Shown here in pieces: positions 1-10,716 of a stretch of 20,292 bases of DNA. Position 1 is the stretch's first letter. The number at the start of each line of letters is the position of its first letter. The notes below the pieces were generated by a model. That model did not search any database, had not been told where the DNA came from, and saw only the letters and a list, made by a program, of their open reading frames with translations. The translations under genes were made by a program, and so were the position numbers. The stretch is from Tieghemiomyces parasiticus (lineage: Eukaryota > Kickxellomycota > Dimargaritomycetes > Dimargaritales > Dimargaritaceae): the NCBI GenBank assembly GCA_027575765.1, contig JANBPT010000873.1:1-20292 (forward strand), in the 5' to 3' direction.

Positions 1-58
1 CCCCTACCAGGAGCACACTGACTTCCTGGCCAAGACCGCCGACAAGTCCCGCTTCTAA
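1..58 (+). CDS. C-terminal end of an unidentified protein (5' truncated by window edge)
   Basis: Reading frame 2 (codons from base 2) is open from the window edge and ends in TAA at 56-58. It gives the 18-residue tail PYQEHTDFLAKTADKSRF. The codons are GC-rich with C or G at nearly every third position, like the confirmed exons in this window, and a long T-rich untranslated-looking stretch follows at once. I do not recognise the family from so short a tail. The alternative, that this is a chance open frame, is less likely because of the codon bias. Confidence 0.55.
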   Translation, partial: PYQEHTDFLAKTADKSRF

Positions 59-959
59 GCGCTTACCAGAGCCGTTTCCACCCCCCTCAATGATTTAACG
101 CTCTCTCCGCCCTCCCGGCGCGCGCTCCCTTTTTCTTCAGCGCTGCTCCGAACAAGATTTTGTCCCCCACCTGTGCTCCTCCCGGGCCGTCTAATCCGCG
201 GTCTTGGGGTTGTGCCATGTGTGTAGGGTGACGTGCGTGCGCTTCCCATGGCCATGGTCCTCGGTCACTTGGTTGCCTCGCCCTCCCTGCTTTAGTTGAT
301 GATGCTGCCCACCTTAACCTGTATCCGTCATCGGCTCACTGTTTTTTTCCCGCCCGTCAACGTAGGCGCTTACTTACCCACATAAAGCCACATTGATCTG
401 GTGCGCCTCGTTGTGTGTGTGTTGCAGTTCCTTTTTGTTTTCGGCCGAGCTTCTTTACGATGTACCCTCATCCATGCCAACATACCCCTCTGTCCCGTTG
501 TTGTGCCGCCCATGTGGTCATCTGCCTTTTTGCCTTCGTAAATCTTCTACCGAGGGGCACGCCGTTCCCGGTGGAGGGTTAAACAAAAACCCCAATAAAC
601 CAAAAAAAAGGTAATAACACTATATTTCTTTGGGTTGTACATTCCTTAATCGGACCAAGATCGAGCTGATGAGCTGGCCTTACCCACCGCCTGTTGGAGT
701 AGCTGCGCTGTTGGCCAATTGCTGACCGTCCAGTGTGAACAGGCTTTAATGGATATCGATCGGAACGGAGCGACCTTGGCAGTAGCAGGGAATCAGATGC
801 TTGTCGTCCGGTAAAATCAGAAAGTACATAGGAGGTGGAACGAGGTAGTGTTGATAGGGAAGGAGGAAATGGACGGGTTTATGTGGCTTATCGGACTGCA
901 TTAAAGAGCAGCGTTCTCCCCTGAACCAAGGAAAGCAATACAAAACAAAACTCCCGTGC
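59..959. other. Tail-to-tail intergenic region with 3' flanks of two genes
   Basis: About 900 bases lie between the plus-strand tail ending at 58 and the minus-strand beta6 gene ending at 960. The first 550 bases are T-rich and look like a long 3' flank. They lead to AATAAA at 594-599, followed by a run of A. On the minus strand an ATTAAA reads at 745-750, about 210 bases past the beta6 stop, and could serve beta6. No protein-coding or RNA gene is recognisable here; the short open frames have no familiar motifs. Confidence 0.5.
594..599 (+). terminator. Candidate polyadenylation signal AATAAA for the upstream plus-strand gene
   Basis: This is an exact AATAAA, followed within 4 bases by a run of eight A and then a T-rich stretch around 624-645, an arrangement typical of eukaryotic 3' ends. 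It lies 536 bases past the TAA at 56-58, a long but possible 3' untranslated region. It is only a hexamer match, so the assignment is tentative. Confidence 0.4.
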
Positions 960-2085
960 CTAATCCCGCTTGAGCGGATGCAGCTGCTCCTCGACGCCGG
1001 CACTAGTGACGATGAAGATCTGTAGGAAGTCACCGGTGTAGATATCACGCTCAGTAGCCGAAGTGAAGGCGTCCTTGACGATCCGCATGGCCTCATCGAT
1101 GGAGAGGCGGGCGACAGGGTCGAACTCGGTGACCTTCTCCTTGCCCTGCTGGTTCTTGTTGCGCACCTGGTTGTCCAGGAACGGCTGGATAAGGGCCGAG
1201 GCTGACCCGTACGCGTTGCAAGGTACCCGTTCGTAGGAACCAACGGCATCGTAACAGAACACGCAGCCCTTACCCTCCTCGTCCAGCCCGCCTAGAATGT
1301 TAAAGTCGTAGTAGGGGAAGAAGCGCTTCTGGTAGAGCATGATGGACAGCATCTGGGCGATGGCTGGGGTGGACATTTCCTTGTTGTGCGTGTATTTGTA
1401 CCCCTGGGTCATGATTTGGAGAGTGAGAGGGTGGTGCGGTACAAGGGAGGGGGGATATGGGGTTAGTAAGATCATCAAAGTAATGGTGGGTGGAATATCC
1501 GGGGTTTATGACAGCCAGGTGCGGCACTGCGTAGGGGGAAGCCGCCAGACTTACCTTCATGCTGTGCTTGACACGGGTGACGACCATGTTGCAGTCGGGC
1601 TGGCACCCAGCGGTGGCCAACACTGACTTGTCGGACAGCTTGAAGGTCTTGGGGGCGAACCGAGTATTGATATTGTAGCCGCTGCTCTGGCGGGTGTCGC
1701 TAGCTAGGATGCAGTAGTCGGCACCAGCGATGGCCAGGTTGGTGCTGAAAAACGACGGTGAAGCGGCAGGTGTGGAGGGTATAGCGCGGCGAAGGGACAG
1801 GCGGAACGGGAGGGATAAGTCAGGCGGGTCGGGGGGTAGTAGGTGATGAAGGTGGTCAACGCCAGGCCACACGGGTCGGCGGCCGACGGGTGGCCCAGAC
1901 GTCGGTATTCACAGGGCTGGCTAGCGGGATCTCCCCGGCCTTAGTCGCCTGCGTTGCAGGCTACAGCCTGACAACGCTGGCGCCTCCGAGACAACTTACC
2001 CGCCATGGTCAGCGTAGGGAGAGAAAGCGGCCTGCTTGGCTGTCGACGTCGGATGGACAGCGGGGTTGGTGGCGAGCATGTCCAT
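960..2085 (-). CDS. PRE7: 20S proteasome subunit beta type-1 (beta6, Pre7-like)
   Basis: This is beta6 of the 20S proteasome core, a structural subunit of the beta ring without peptidase activity of its own. It has three exons on the minus strand: 2085-2000, 1744-1555 and 1403-960 (stop TAG 962-960). Introns are 255 and 151 bases and both donors are GTAAGT. The joined product is 239 residues, close to the 241 of yeast Pre7. Recognisable landmarks are SPYADHGGT at residues 22-30 (Pre7 has NPYGDNGGT), [42 protein letters not shown] and the terminal LKRD shared with yeast. The start at 2085 is chosen for its ACCATGG context; residue 3 is another in-frame Met. The gene is divergent from the beta5 gene that starts 494 bases away. 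The only uncertainty is the exact N-terminus. Confidence 0.95.
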
Positions 2086-2579
2086 GGTGGGTACAGCGGG
2101 AGGTGATTCAAGAAACCGGGTGAGTAAAGGAAAGGATGAGTGCGGAATAGGATTGGTGTGGGATGGTTAAAGGGAGAATAGCGGTCAAATGAGATAGGGT
2201 TGGATGGGACAACGCTTTACACCAGTTGGAGCATGTGAACAAGGCAAACGGGAGATGCGCAGTCAGGCCGGTCGCCAGCACCGATGTCTGCCAAGTTCGT
2301 ACGTGGCCAACTGGGAAAGGCCGCCCCTCCCCCGCTCTGGATGGCGACGGTGGAGGGAAGGGGAGACGGCATCGGGCAGTCATCTCCGCCATCACGCACT
2401 TTAATGCCAACGTTCCGCTTCTAGCCTGCTGATTCCTACTTGTCCAACGTCCATTAGTAACTGTTCGGGGGCCCGTCATTACATCCCTTACCTACCCCAA
2501 TACTCATCCCATTGTATTCAGTCCCCTCTCACCGCTTATATCGCCTCCCAGCCCCGCTCCTCCCCCTTTCCCTGACACC
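2086..2579. promoter_or_regulatory. Shared divergent promoter region of the beta6 and beta5 proteasome genes
   Basis: These 494 bases separate the two divergent start codons, so they must hold both promoters and 5' untranslated regions. I see no exact copy of the yeast Rpn4/PACE site GGTGGCAAA on either strand. The heptamer CCAACGT occurs twice in the same orientation, at 2407-2413 and 2444-2450, which may be chance. The stretch before the beta5 start (about 2485-2575) is rich in C and T, as fungal core promoters often are. No gene is visible inside. Confidence 0.6.
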
Positions 2580-3586
2580 ATGATTAGCGACATTGTGGCG
2601 CAGTACACCACCCCGGAAGCCCCGCTCGGTTTCGGCAGCGAGGCGCTGCCTAGCCAGCGCGGGTTCCTCTCGGGCGACGTGGCGCATCAGTTCAACTCAC
2701 TGGCTTTCGATCTCCCGCGCACGCAAGACCCTGTGGATTTCCTGCACACCTACACGGACGTTAAGTCAGCCGAGGATAACCTCATCAAACTGGCGCACGG
2801 TACGACCACGTTGGCATTTAAATACGCGTCGGGTGTCGTCGTGGCCACCGACTCGCGGGCTACCCAGGGGTCGGTCATTTCATCGCAATCGGTCAAGAAG
2901 GTCATCGAGATCAACCCGTACCTCCTGGGGACCATGGCGGGCGGTGCCGCGGACTGCGCGTTCTGGGAGCGCGAGCTGGGCCGCCGTTGCCGCCTCTACG
3001 AACTCCGCAATAAGGAACGCATCTCCGTGGCTGCCGCCTCCAAGCTCCTCGCCAATATGGTGTATTCGTACAAGGGTATGGGTCTGTCCATGGGTACCAT
3101 GATTAGCGGCTGGGACAAGACCGGACCTAACCTGTTTTATGTCGACAATGACGGTCTGCGTCTCAAGGGTGATTTGTTTTCTGTCGGGTCCGGTGCGACC
3201 TACGCTTACGGTGTGCTGGATAGCGGCTACAACCATGAGCTGTCCAAGGCTGACGCTATCGAGCTTGGCAAGCGGTCTATCTACCACGCCACCCACCGTG
3301 ACGCCTACTCCGGCGGAAGCGTCCGAGGTAAGTTGCGCTGCTTCTTTTATTTTGGTGAATGGTGGGAGAAGGACATCAGCTTCGCTGGTCTCTCCGGCCA
3401 TATCCTGGCCGTCACTTTCTACACCCTACTAACTCTGGCTCTGACATCAATCACCTATGCCTTCGCCTCTATCCCCCCCTCCGTAATTCAGTATTCCACA
3501 TCAACGAAAGCGGCTGGGAGTTCATTAGTCTCACCGACGTGGACGACCTGCACTGGGAGTATACCGACCAGGCCCGGGCTCCTTAA
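2580..3586 (+). CDS. PRE2: 20S proteasome subunit beta type-5 (chymotrypsin-like, Pre2-like)
   Basis: This is the chymotrypsin-like catalytic subunit of the 20S proteasome, an N-terminal nucleophile threonine protease made with a propeptide. Exons are 2580-3327 and 3492-3586, with a 164-base intron (GTAAGT donor, ACTAAC branch-point-like sequence, TTCAG acceptor). The product is 280 residues; yeast Pre2 has 287. The propeptide is residues 1-74 and cleavage at HG/TTT leaves Thr75 as the catalytic Thr1. Asp91 (ATDSRAT) and Lys107 (VKKVIEI) fit catalytic Asp17 and Lys33, and Met119 in [10 protein letters not shown] fits Met45 of the S1 pocket. VGSG (201-205) and RDAYSGGS (240-247) are also present. 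Splicing restores GGSVRVFHI, the usual strand after the active-site region; reading through the intron would replace this with unrelated sequence. The start has an ACCATGA context. Confidence 0.97.
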
Positions 3587-3656
3587 AGTGCCCAACCGGG
3601 CGCGACTTTGCGCTGTGCTGTACTTTTTCCTTTTTTTATACCTCTCTGCTTCTTCG

Positions 3657-3662
3657 ATTAAA
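3657..3662 (+). terminator. Candidate polyadenylation signal ATTAAA for the beta5 gene
   Basis: ATTAAA occurs 71 bases past the beta5 stop, preceded by a T-rich tract at 3622-3640. It is the commonest variant of AATAAA and lies at a plausible distance, but a six-base match is weak evidence. Confidence 0.35.
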
Positions 3663-4753
3663 CCTCACCGTGCTATTATAAACGCCGGCTTCCGGATTCG
3701 ATGACGGCTATTCTAGAAATGCAGATGGTGTGTAAACATGCGTCTTTTAGATCACAATCTACGTTGGTTGGAAGCAGCCGCTTCTTTCCATGACCATGCA
3801 GCCAGAATATTCTCATCGTGAATTTAAAGTGTAATTCAGTGAGTTGGGGGTTGGGAGCCCTTTGATTCCCAGGTAATTTTATGGGTGACTATTACAAGTA
3901 TAACCAAGCTGTGCCATCAGTGGTGACGGTGACCAGCTAATGGTTGCCAGTCTCAGCGACCTGCCTTGAGAAAACGAGCAGTGTCATGCACCCGAAGGCG
4001 GCTGTAGTTGGCAGCTAAGTTTCTAAGGGCTCTCGCTATTATCAGAGCTGCGCTGTCTCGGGGCTCCTGCACAGGATATATAATACAGTAATAGGAAGAT
4101 GGGTGGCTGACTAGATCCAGCTGCGTGGTGGTGAGTTCGGGTACATCGTCCAGCGGGAAGCGGACCCTGCCCCTATGGTTTTCATTGATGCTATCCATCG
4201 AAGGGGCTAACTGGGGACTGCCATTAGGGGAACCGCAACCCATATGGATGAAAATTAGCCAGCTATAAGCAGTGAAACGGGCTGGCGTGGTTAAGCCGAA
4301 TTGGACTGTTAGTCCCGTGTGGCTGTCTATAGTCATTCGGTACTCCGGGTATTGCCACCAGATAAGGACCCCTCAAATCACCCTTCGTCATTGTGGCCTG
4401 GGGCATTACGAGTTGGGTATGTTGGTGAGGTTAGACTGGCCAGTCGTATTGCGAAGGATAGGCCGGCTGACGTACCGAATCCTACAGCTAGAATGCCCCT
4501 ATAAAGCATATATATCATGTAAATGTATTCTACCGTACACGACTTTTTTTAGTGCCATTTTTAGTTACGCTCAACGTCAGACCGGCAAACACCGTTTACC
4601 GCTCGGTGTGACAGGCCCTTTTTGATGGTATTGGGGTGGTTCCCTGCTGCTCTACCAATGTCGTCTGTTCGCTGTTGCCCTACACGATTACCCTGGCGGT
4701 TAGTACTCTTGCGGTGGTGTTTTTCCCGCTGAGAGGAGGAAAGGCGAGTGAGT

Positions 4754-4758
<5 letters not shown>

Positions 4759-4792
<34 letters not shown>
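4759..4792. repeat. (GA)17 dinucleotide microsatellite
   Basis: Seventeen uninterrupted GA units lie in the intergenic region. All purines fall on the plus strand. Such perfect mirror-repeat purine tracts can adopt triplex (H-DNA) structure in vitro and are usually length-polymorphic. Confidence 0.95.
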
Positions 4793-4795
<3 letters not shown>

Positions 4796-5745
4796 CGGGT
4801 CGGACTAGGATAGTTGAATAAAGCGTAAATACGAATGTTGATTCCACGCTTAGTATTTTTACTTAGCACGGGGAAATTGAGTATATACCCTTTTTCTCCG
4901 GAGCCTGAGCTTCGAGAAGGTCGTTTCGTGTCTTCGGGGAGGAACTGTCATAGATCCTGAACTGGGAGAGGGTTAGTGAAAAGGATGGTCGAGTTATTTA
5001 CCAGCGGCTTTCTCTGGAGTTTGGTTGCGCCTGGGAGGGATGTCGGCAATAAGGGAGGTTGCGTCTACCTATTGCCTTCCCTTGCCATGGCAAACTCACC
5101 ATTTCGCCTCGTCCCCCTTCCTATTGTAGGACTTAACCTTCCTTCCCCATTCCACTTGAAGGTAATAGTAGATCAGCACCTAATTCTACGGCCCGACTAG
5201 ATCATTGGCGAACAGAGGTCTCTCTACTGCTCCTAGGGTCAAATTATGCTATTGGCTGGTCATCTATGCCACCTCTGAGGAACTTGATATGATAATAGAT
5301 AAGTTGTGGCCGCCCGCGTCTTAGGGGCATGCGAAGTACGCACTCCCTTTCGCACTACCCCCAGAGTCCCCCACTGACGAGCTCCGACGCAAGTTTCAGC
5401 GGGGTAGTGGCTGGTTGTGAAGATAAACCATAACCTGGAGAGCTGTACCCCCCCCCTACGGGGACCTACTCATCTACACTCCAGTGGAACCGCTACTTTG
5501 CACCAATTCACATTCATAAAACTACCTTTGGGGAAAACACCCTACAAAATGAGAGGCATATCTCCTATACGACGTTTAATAAGTTTACACCCTTCCCTCC
5601 CCATGAACTTGAAAGGTCAACCTTAGCGATCAAGCTGGTGTACTGTGGCGTCGATCTCTTACTGAACAAACCAGGGTAGATGTTCGGATCATCGAGCCTG
5701 TGCGCTTTGAACACACCGAGCCTCCCTCTCATCGTCACTCTTTTA

Positions 5746-5770
5746 CTCTCTCTCTCTCTCTCGCTCTCTC
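5746..5770. repeat. Imperfect CT dinucleotide repeat
   Basis: CT units run from 5746 and are broken once by a G at 5763. The tract has the opposite strand polarity to the (GA)17 tract about 950 bases upstream, so the two are inverted relative to one another. Confidence 0.85.
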
Positions 5771-6613
5771 TTGAATAATTTATCGTCTTCTCACTTTACA
5801 TTAATTTAGTATGTTCTATGGCATGCAATACGACCGATCCCCGCCTTTCGGATTAATATGCGGCTAATCCTTTGCCACTCACGATTGCCTGCTCTCATAT
5901 TTTCTTCTTTACCGTCACTACTAGTAATGCGGCCGTGGTACGAGACGGAAATCACGACCATCGTATCGTCCGGCACATACGAACACACACACAGGTCGCT
6001 ACTCTCTTCATTGCAATATCCTTCCGTCTTCCCCGTGATTACCCATCATATCCTGCATATCTGTTTCTTTATAATGTCGTCTCTTTGGATATCAATGGAG
6101 AGGCGAATCCGTTCTTTGTGTCGCTCGACATTTATCATTCACTCGTTCGTTTTCTCATTGCCCGTTCGTAAAATCATCGTTCACTTGGCGGCGAGTGAAG
6201 TCACTTATGGGTGCCTGTAGCTGATCGTTGCACAATGCTTAGCCTCATACCATATTGATGCACCTCTTCCCCCACCACCTTCTCTTCCGTTCAGCTCCAC
6301 CCATCCAATGTCACGTCCCCTCCCCATTTCTCCTCCGCTTTGGTGACCCACAACGGGCTTACATCTGCTTAGGCCCTAAGCAAAGCCACCATTCCTTGTG
6401 ACACTCGCCTGACCGCTAACTCTCCACTATATCCCCTTCATTTCAAATTCAATTTCATATATTGACCCCCTCTTCCCCTCTATCTAGCGTATGCAGGTAT
6501 CATTTTTTAACCTTCATTTTCTTTCCTCGCCTCCTATGCGTCAAAATTCCCTGTCCACTTACAACCTCCTATCTGCATATTTCTTCTCTACCACTTGGTC
6601 TGCGTAGTGCCTT

Positions 6614-6638
6614 AACACACACACTCACACACACACAC
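6614..6638. repeat. CA dinucleotide repeat upstream of the mannosidase gene
   Basis: CA units with one interruption (a CT in place of CA) end about 20 bases before the mannosidase ATG. The tract is followed by GTGTTTTCCAG, which resembles a splice acceptor, so it may lie within an intron of the 5' untranslated region. Confidence 0.8.
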
Positions 6639-6657
6639 CCGTGTTTTCCAGCTCAGT

Positions 6658-9600
6658 ATGTCCTCCACTCGTCAGGGGGGCGGTATTGCCTACCGCGTCG
6701 TTATGAGCGACGATGAAAGTGACCTTCAATCGTCCAGATCTCCCTTTGTGGACCCCTATCATGAGACACCATCGCCAGCTGCGCAGCGGTCGTCAGTGCG
6801 GGCTGCACTGACCCGTCCCGTCCCGATGTGGGCTTTATCCCTCGTGGCCTTCATGCTCGTCTTCTGTATGGGGTTCATGATTTATTGCTTCGGGCATCTA
6901 CGAAGCTGGTTCCCCGTACCTCTGCGTAGTAATGCCGTGGCGAAATTGGCGCCGCGGTTCCCGCTTATCCAGGCTGATATCCCAACCGGCCCGCATGATC
7001 CCCGGGCCGACGCCGTGCGTGGGGCTATCCGCCACGCCTGGACAGGGTATGCCCGCATGGCTTACGGTCATGACGATGTGGCACCCGTGAGCGGCGAAGC
7101 CGTTGACCGGTAAGTACAATCTGAGGTACCCACTTCTCAAATTGGTCTGGTGGTGGCCACGTTGGTAGACGAAACCGAGCCCCTTGGAGTTGGCCACTAA
7201 AATCGGTATAATTGTGGCCAAATGACCTTATGTGTACGACTCCGACGCTAACCACCACCATCACCACCACCACGATACCCTTATCCTTCACGTGCACCTA
7301 TTTCCTTTACATATGGCGAATCGAATCGATCGCTGCAGTTGGGGCGGGTAAGTTTTCAACCGTTTCCCTATTTACTCGGGGAGCTTTAACTTACAGGTGA
7401 CCAAATTATACTCTCTCAGGTATTCGTCACTCTTGGGTTCCCGTCGACAGATCTAGCCTGGATTAACTCAGCTTTCTCCCGTCTGGTACCTTATATACGC
7501 CACTTTCGTTATTATACACCAGCTACGGAGTCACTCTCCTCGACTCGCTGGACACCCTGTGGATTGCCGACCTCAAGGACGAATTCCGTCACGCGATGAA
7601 GCACGTCAAGCAGCTGAACTACAAAGTCTTAGTAAGTTGAAGTCTATAGTTCACATCTGTTCTATGCGACTGAACCTGGTCCATTTATATGTCACCCTTT
7701 CACTCAGTAATTTTGGCCAAAGAGCGACCTACTTGCTAACGTACTGCTTTAACCACCTTTCCATTTTCTATATTGGGTACGCAGGGTGACTACCCGGTTT
7801 ACTTCTTTGAAACCATCATTCGTACCGTCGGCGGCCTACTCTCGACTTATGAGCTCTCCCAGGAGCCCAGCTGTCTGAAGCGGGCGGTTGAGATGGCCGA
7901 GATCTTGGAGCCGGCGTTTAACACAACCGGCGTTCTTCCTGGCTGGCGGGTGACCGCCCAGACCAAGCAGGTCCAGTTCCTCTCTATGGAAGGGAGTGTC
8001 ATTGTGCTATCCGAAGTGGGAAGCATCCAACTGGAGTATCAGAAACTGTCTCATTACTCGAAAGACCCTAAGTTCGTGCAGAAGGTGAGTTGGCGGGAGC
8101 AAGTAGCCCACCCCCCCTCTCGCCGCTCGGGTGATGGTCACAGCTTGGTGGAATAAAGGTAGGGGTCGAGCCCATCCCTACTACAATCCTGCCAGTGCTC
8201 TAACCCAACGCTCCGTTCCCGAACTGCCTACGATTCCTGTGTGCGACAACCAGGCGGACCGGATTGTAGAGTACCTGCACAGTCGGAAACTCACCATTCC
8301 TGGCCTTTACCCCGTGTTCATGGATCCTATGACGGAGAACTTCGTGCCTTGTAAGTGTGATGCCTTGCTATGCCGGCCACTTCGGATAGCCCGACCGAGA
8401 TTAAAGGCGCCGCCGTCCTACACTCTCCCATGTGTGACAGAGCTGAGTACTAACTCGTGCGCCCTTCGATAACGTCTTCACCGGTGTCCATCGCCGCACC
8501 CTGTCTCCCATAGCTGACATATCATTTGGGGCCTATGGTGACAGTTTCTATGAGGTAAGCTTGTTATTGCTTGTAGTGCGGCAAGGCATGGAGTGCACTG
8601 TTATTCGCGACCGATCCTACTCAAAGTTCGTGGAATCAGAGTCTAACTTAAATTGTTGATACGTTCTCAATTACCTTCATTTCCTCAGTACCTCATCAAG
8701 CGCTACATCATGACCGGCCGCCAGGAGTCTCTCTACCGCGATATGTGTAAGTAATCAAGGCAAAGTCACCCGCCCAGAGCTGGGCATTCTATATGCATTT
8801 TTAGGGATGCACGGTATGGAAATTTCTCCACGCTCATTGCATGCAACTGACTCTAACCCGCATATCGTTGTCCGTGACGCCCGTCCAATCTTGCATATAT
8901 CAGACATCGAGAGCATCGACAGCATGAAGAAGCACATGATCAAACCCATTCCCTTCCACCCCCACCTCAGCTATGTCGCCAATATTGACCCCTACGGGCA
9001 GCCCAGTTATTACCATGATCACTTGGTAAGTGCGGGACTTATTTCCCTGGAGCACCCATAGATCCTAAAAGGCAGTAGAAGGCCATGTTTGAAACCTAGT
9101 GGTACAAAGCGGCAGGAGAGACATAGGTGGCTACGGCTTCCTTTAACACCCCCCCCTGTCCACCCCTCTGATATCCTCCTCCCCCACTTGTCTTTAACTG
9201 CCAGCGCTGCTTCCTTCCGGGTACTCTGGCCATCGGTGCCAAGGTGCTCAACCGCCCGGACGACATGGAGGTAGCCAAACGTCTTATTGATGGCTGCATC
9301 CATTTGTACCGTTCGACCGCCACAGGTCTGGCCCCCGAGGGTGTGCAGTTTTTAGATAAGGGGCTGTACGAAGAAATCATGATGAACGATCCCCAGGAGG
9401 CCAAGCTGCTACGCGAACGCGGCTTTATAATCACTGCGCCCACTTCCATATTGCGCCCTGGTAAGTGATGACCCCAGCCATACCCACCTCTCCTGGTCAA
9501 TGCCAAAACGCTAGTCATAGGTACCAGGCCAGAATTTCCGGTGGTAAGCTAACCGTCGGCTCCGATATAATCCGATTACCTTCACTACCTTCAGAAACCG

Positions 9601-10084
9601 TTGAGAGCCTGTTCATCATGTACCGTCTAACGGGAGACAAGAAGTACCAGGTAAGTCACTCTGACCGAGATCTTTGGCCCTTCTACCAAAACATTACTCG
9701 CCGTTGTTTCAGTATCGGTGTGTACATCCGTCATACTAATATACTCATCCTATATTCCATTACTCACTCCCTTCATTATATATATATCTGCTTATACGAA
9801 ACCATCTTCTTCCACAGGATATCGGCTGGGACATCTTCCAAGCTTTTGAAAGACACAGCAGGACCCGCATCGCCTACGCTTCGCTCAACAATGTTGACCA
9901 CATATTCAAGGACAGATCCTTGAACCATAAGGACATTATGGAGAGTTTTTTCCTGGCCGAGACTCTTAAGTACCTGTACCTGCTCTTCGCCGATCCCAAC
10001 CTCATCTCGCTGGACGAATACGTCTTCAACACCGAGGCCCATCCGCTCCGTATCATCCCTGGCAACGCCGAGTCTAAGCACTAG
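6658..10084 (+). CDS. MNS1: Class I alpha-1,2-mannosidase, glycoside hydrolase family 47 (ER mannosidase I type)
   Basis: Trims alpha-1,2-mannose from N-glycans, probably in the ER or early Golgi as a type II membrane protein. Exons: 6658-7109, 7339-7347, 7523-7631, 7785-8084, 8254-8350, 8514-8554, 8689-8746, 8805-9025, 9205-9460, 9595-9650 and 9818-10084. They join without frame breaks into 621 residues. One membrane span lies at about 56-78, then a short stem. Motifs: LLDSLDTLW (159-167); FFETIIR with the catalytic acid Glu199; [12 protein letters not shown] with catalytic Asp332; CFLPGTL, whose Cys431 and Cys460 keep the 29-residue spacing of the conserved GH47 disulfide; TGLAPE; LRPETVES with the catalytic base Glu515; and C-terminal FNTEAHP, whose Thr605 binds calcium. 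CFLPGTL favours the ER type over Golgi enzymes, which have a different motif there. Met16 is a possible alternative start. The gene converges on the REEP gene. Confidence 0.95.
7339..7347 (+). other. 9-base microexon (exon 2 of the mannosidase gene)
   Basis: The nine bases TTGGGGCGG lie between a CTGCAG acceptor and a GTAAGT donor. Exon 1 ends with two bases of a codon and exon 3 starts with one, so inclusion gives [18 protein letters not shown] and skipping gives [15 protein letters not shown], both in frame. GH47 enzymes usually have a Gly/Trp-rich turn (such as GWGAT) right before this aspartate motif, which supports inclusion. Without it, intron 1 would be 413 bases, far longer than the other introns of this gene. 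Confidence 0.7.
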
Positions 10085-10716
10085 ACATTCCGTTATGGGC
10101 CGGCTATGGTATGGTGCACGAGGGTGAATATCTTTTTACACTATATATATATATATGTATATATCATACAGTTTTCATTTTCCACTTATTTGTGTCTTAT
10201 CTTTCATTGATCCCAAACGGAGCGAAGATTTACTCCCCCTTCTTTACTTTAACCATTCTCCATCCTGAACCTCACGATCGTAGTTTACAACATTATATTC
10301 ACTGTGGTTCCACACTTTGACGTTTTACAATACAACAATTCAAAATTAAGAAGCAAACCGGGGCTTGGGATCGAGCGTTTATGAAGAGAAGGGGTGGAAA
10401 GGATTGGAGAGGATTGCGAGAGTGGCAACCGTTCTCCATAATTCTCTGAAAGGAGAGAGAGTGTGTGCATGTGTGAATGAACACACCCTTCCCCCCCAAG
10501 TTGTGAGCCGTCGGCTACGGGGGGGAGGGTGTGCAAAAGCAGGGTCAAAGGGGGGGCTGGAAGTCCATGAAATGGAGTATAAACGGTGAAATAGGAAGAA
10601 GAAGGAAGAAAAGAAGGAGAAGCGGGAGTTAGCGGCAAAAATGAAAAGGAAAAAAATACAACCCAAGGGGGAGGAGGGGAGAGAATAGACATTGGAAGTC
10701 CACTGCGTAGGGTTGG
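10085..10716. other. Intergenic region between convergent mannosidase and REEP genes
   Basis: These 632 bases contain the 3' flanks of two convergent genes. A TA-rich tract runs from about 10141 to 10163. A purine-rich stretch (GA and G runs on the plus strand) fills about 10580-10690 next to the REEP stop. I see no exact AATAAA on either strand and no gene. The open frames here have low-complexity composition. Confidence 0.5.

Larger units (their letters stand above)
3587..6657. other. 3.07-kb intergenic region with simple repeats, no supportable gene
   Basis: This stretch lies between the beta5 stop and the mannosidase start. It is less GC-rich than the genes, and its short open frames show no known motif. 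I found no GTAAGT donor on the plus strand and only an isolated one on the minus strand (near 6556), although 12 of the 16 introns in this window use that hexamer, which argues against a hidden spliced gene. I found no tRNA-like T-arm sequence by eye. It holds a possible beta5 polyadenylation signal (ATTAAA 3657-3662), a (GA)17 tract at 4759-4792, a CT tract at 5746-5770 and a CA tract just before the mannosidase gene. A non-coding RNA or a gene without recognisable homologues cannot be excluded. Confidence 0.5.

Noticed and set aside
2065..2075. Rpn4/PACE-like GGTGGCGAG next to the beta6 start
   Set aside because: It lies inside the beta6 coding exon and matches the PACE core only partly (GGTGGC).
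2580..3704. Unspliced 374-residue version of beta5
   Set aside because: Reading through the intron replaces the conserved VFHI strand with unrelated sequence. The GTAAGT/TTCAG intron restores the family C-terminus and a normal length.
3953..4336. 127-codon minus-strand open frame in the large gap
   Set aside because: No recognisable domain, neutral codon use unlike the real exons, and no splice context; probably chance.
3587..6657. Search for tRNA, snRNA or CRISPR-like structures in the gap
   Set aside because: No T-arm-like GTTCRANNC with a matching acceptor stem and no regularly spaced repeats were visible. A covariance-model search would be needed to be sure.
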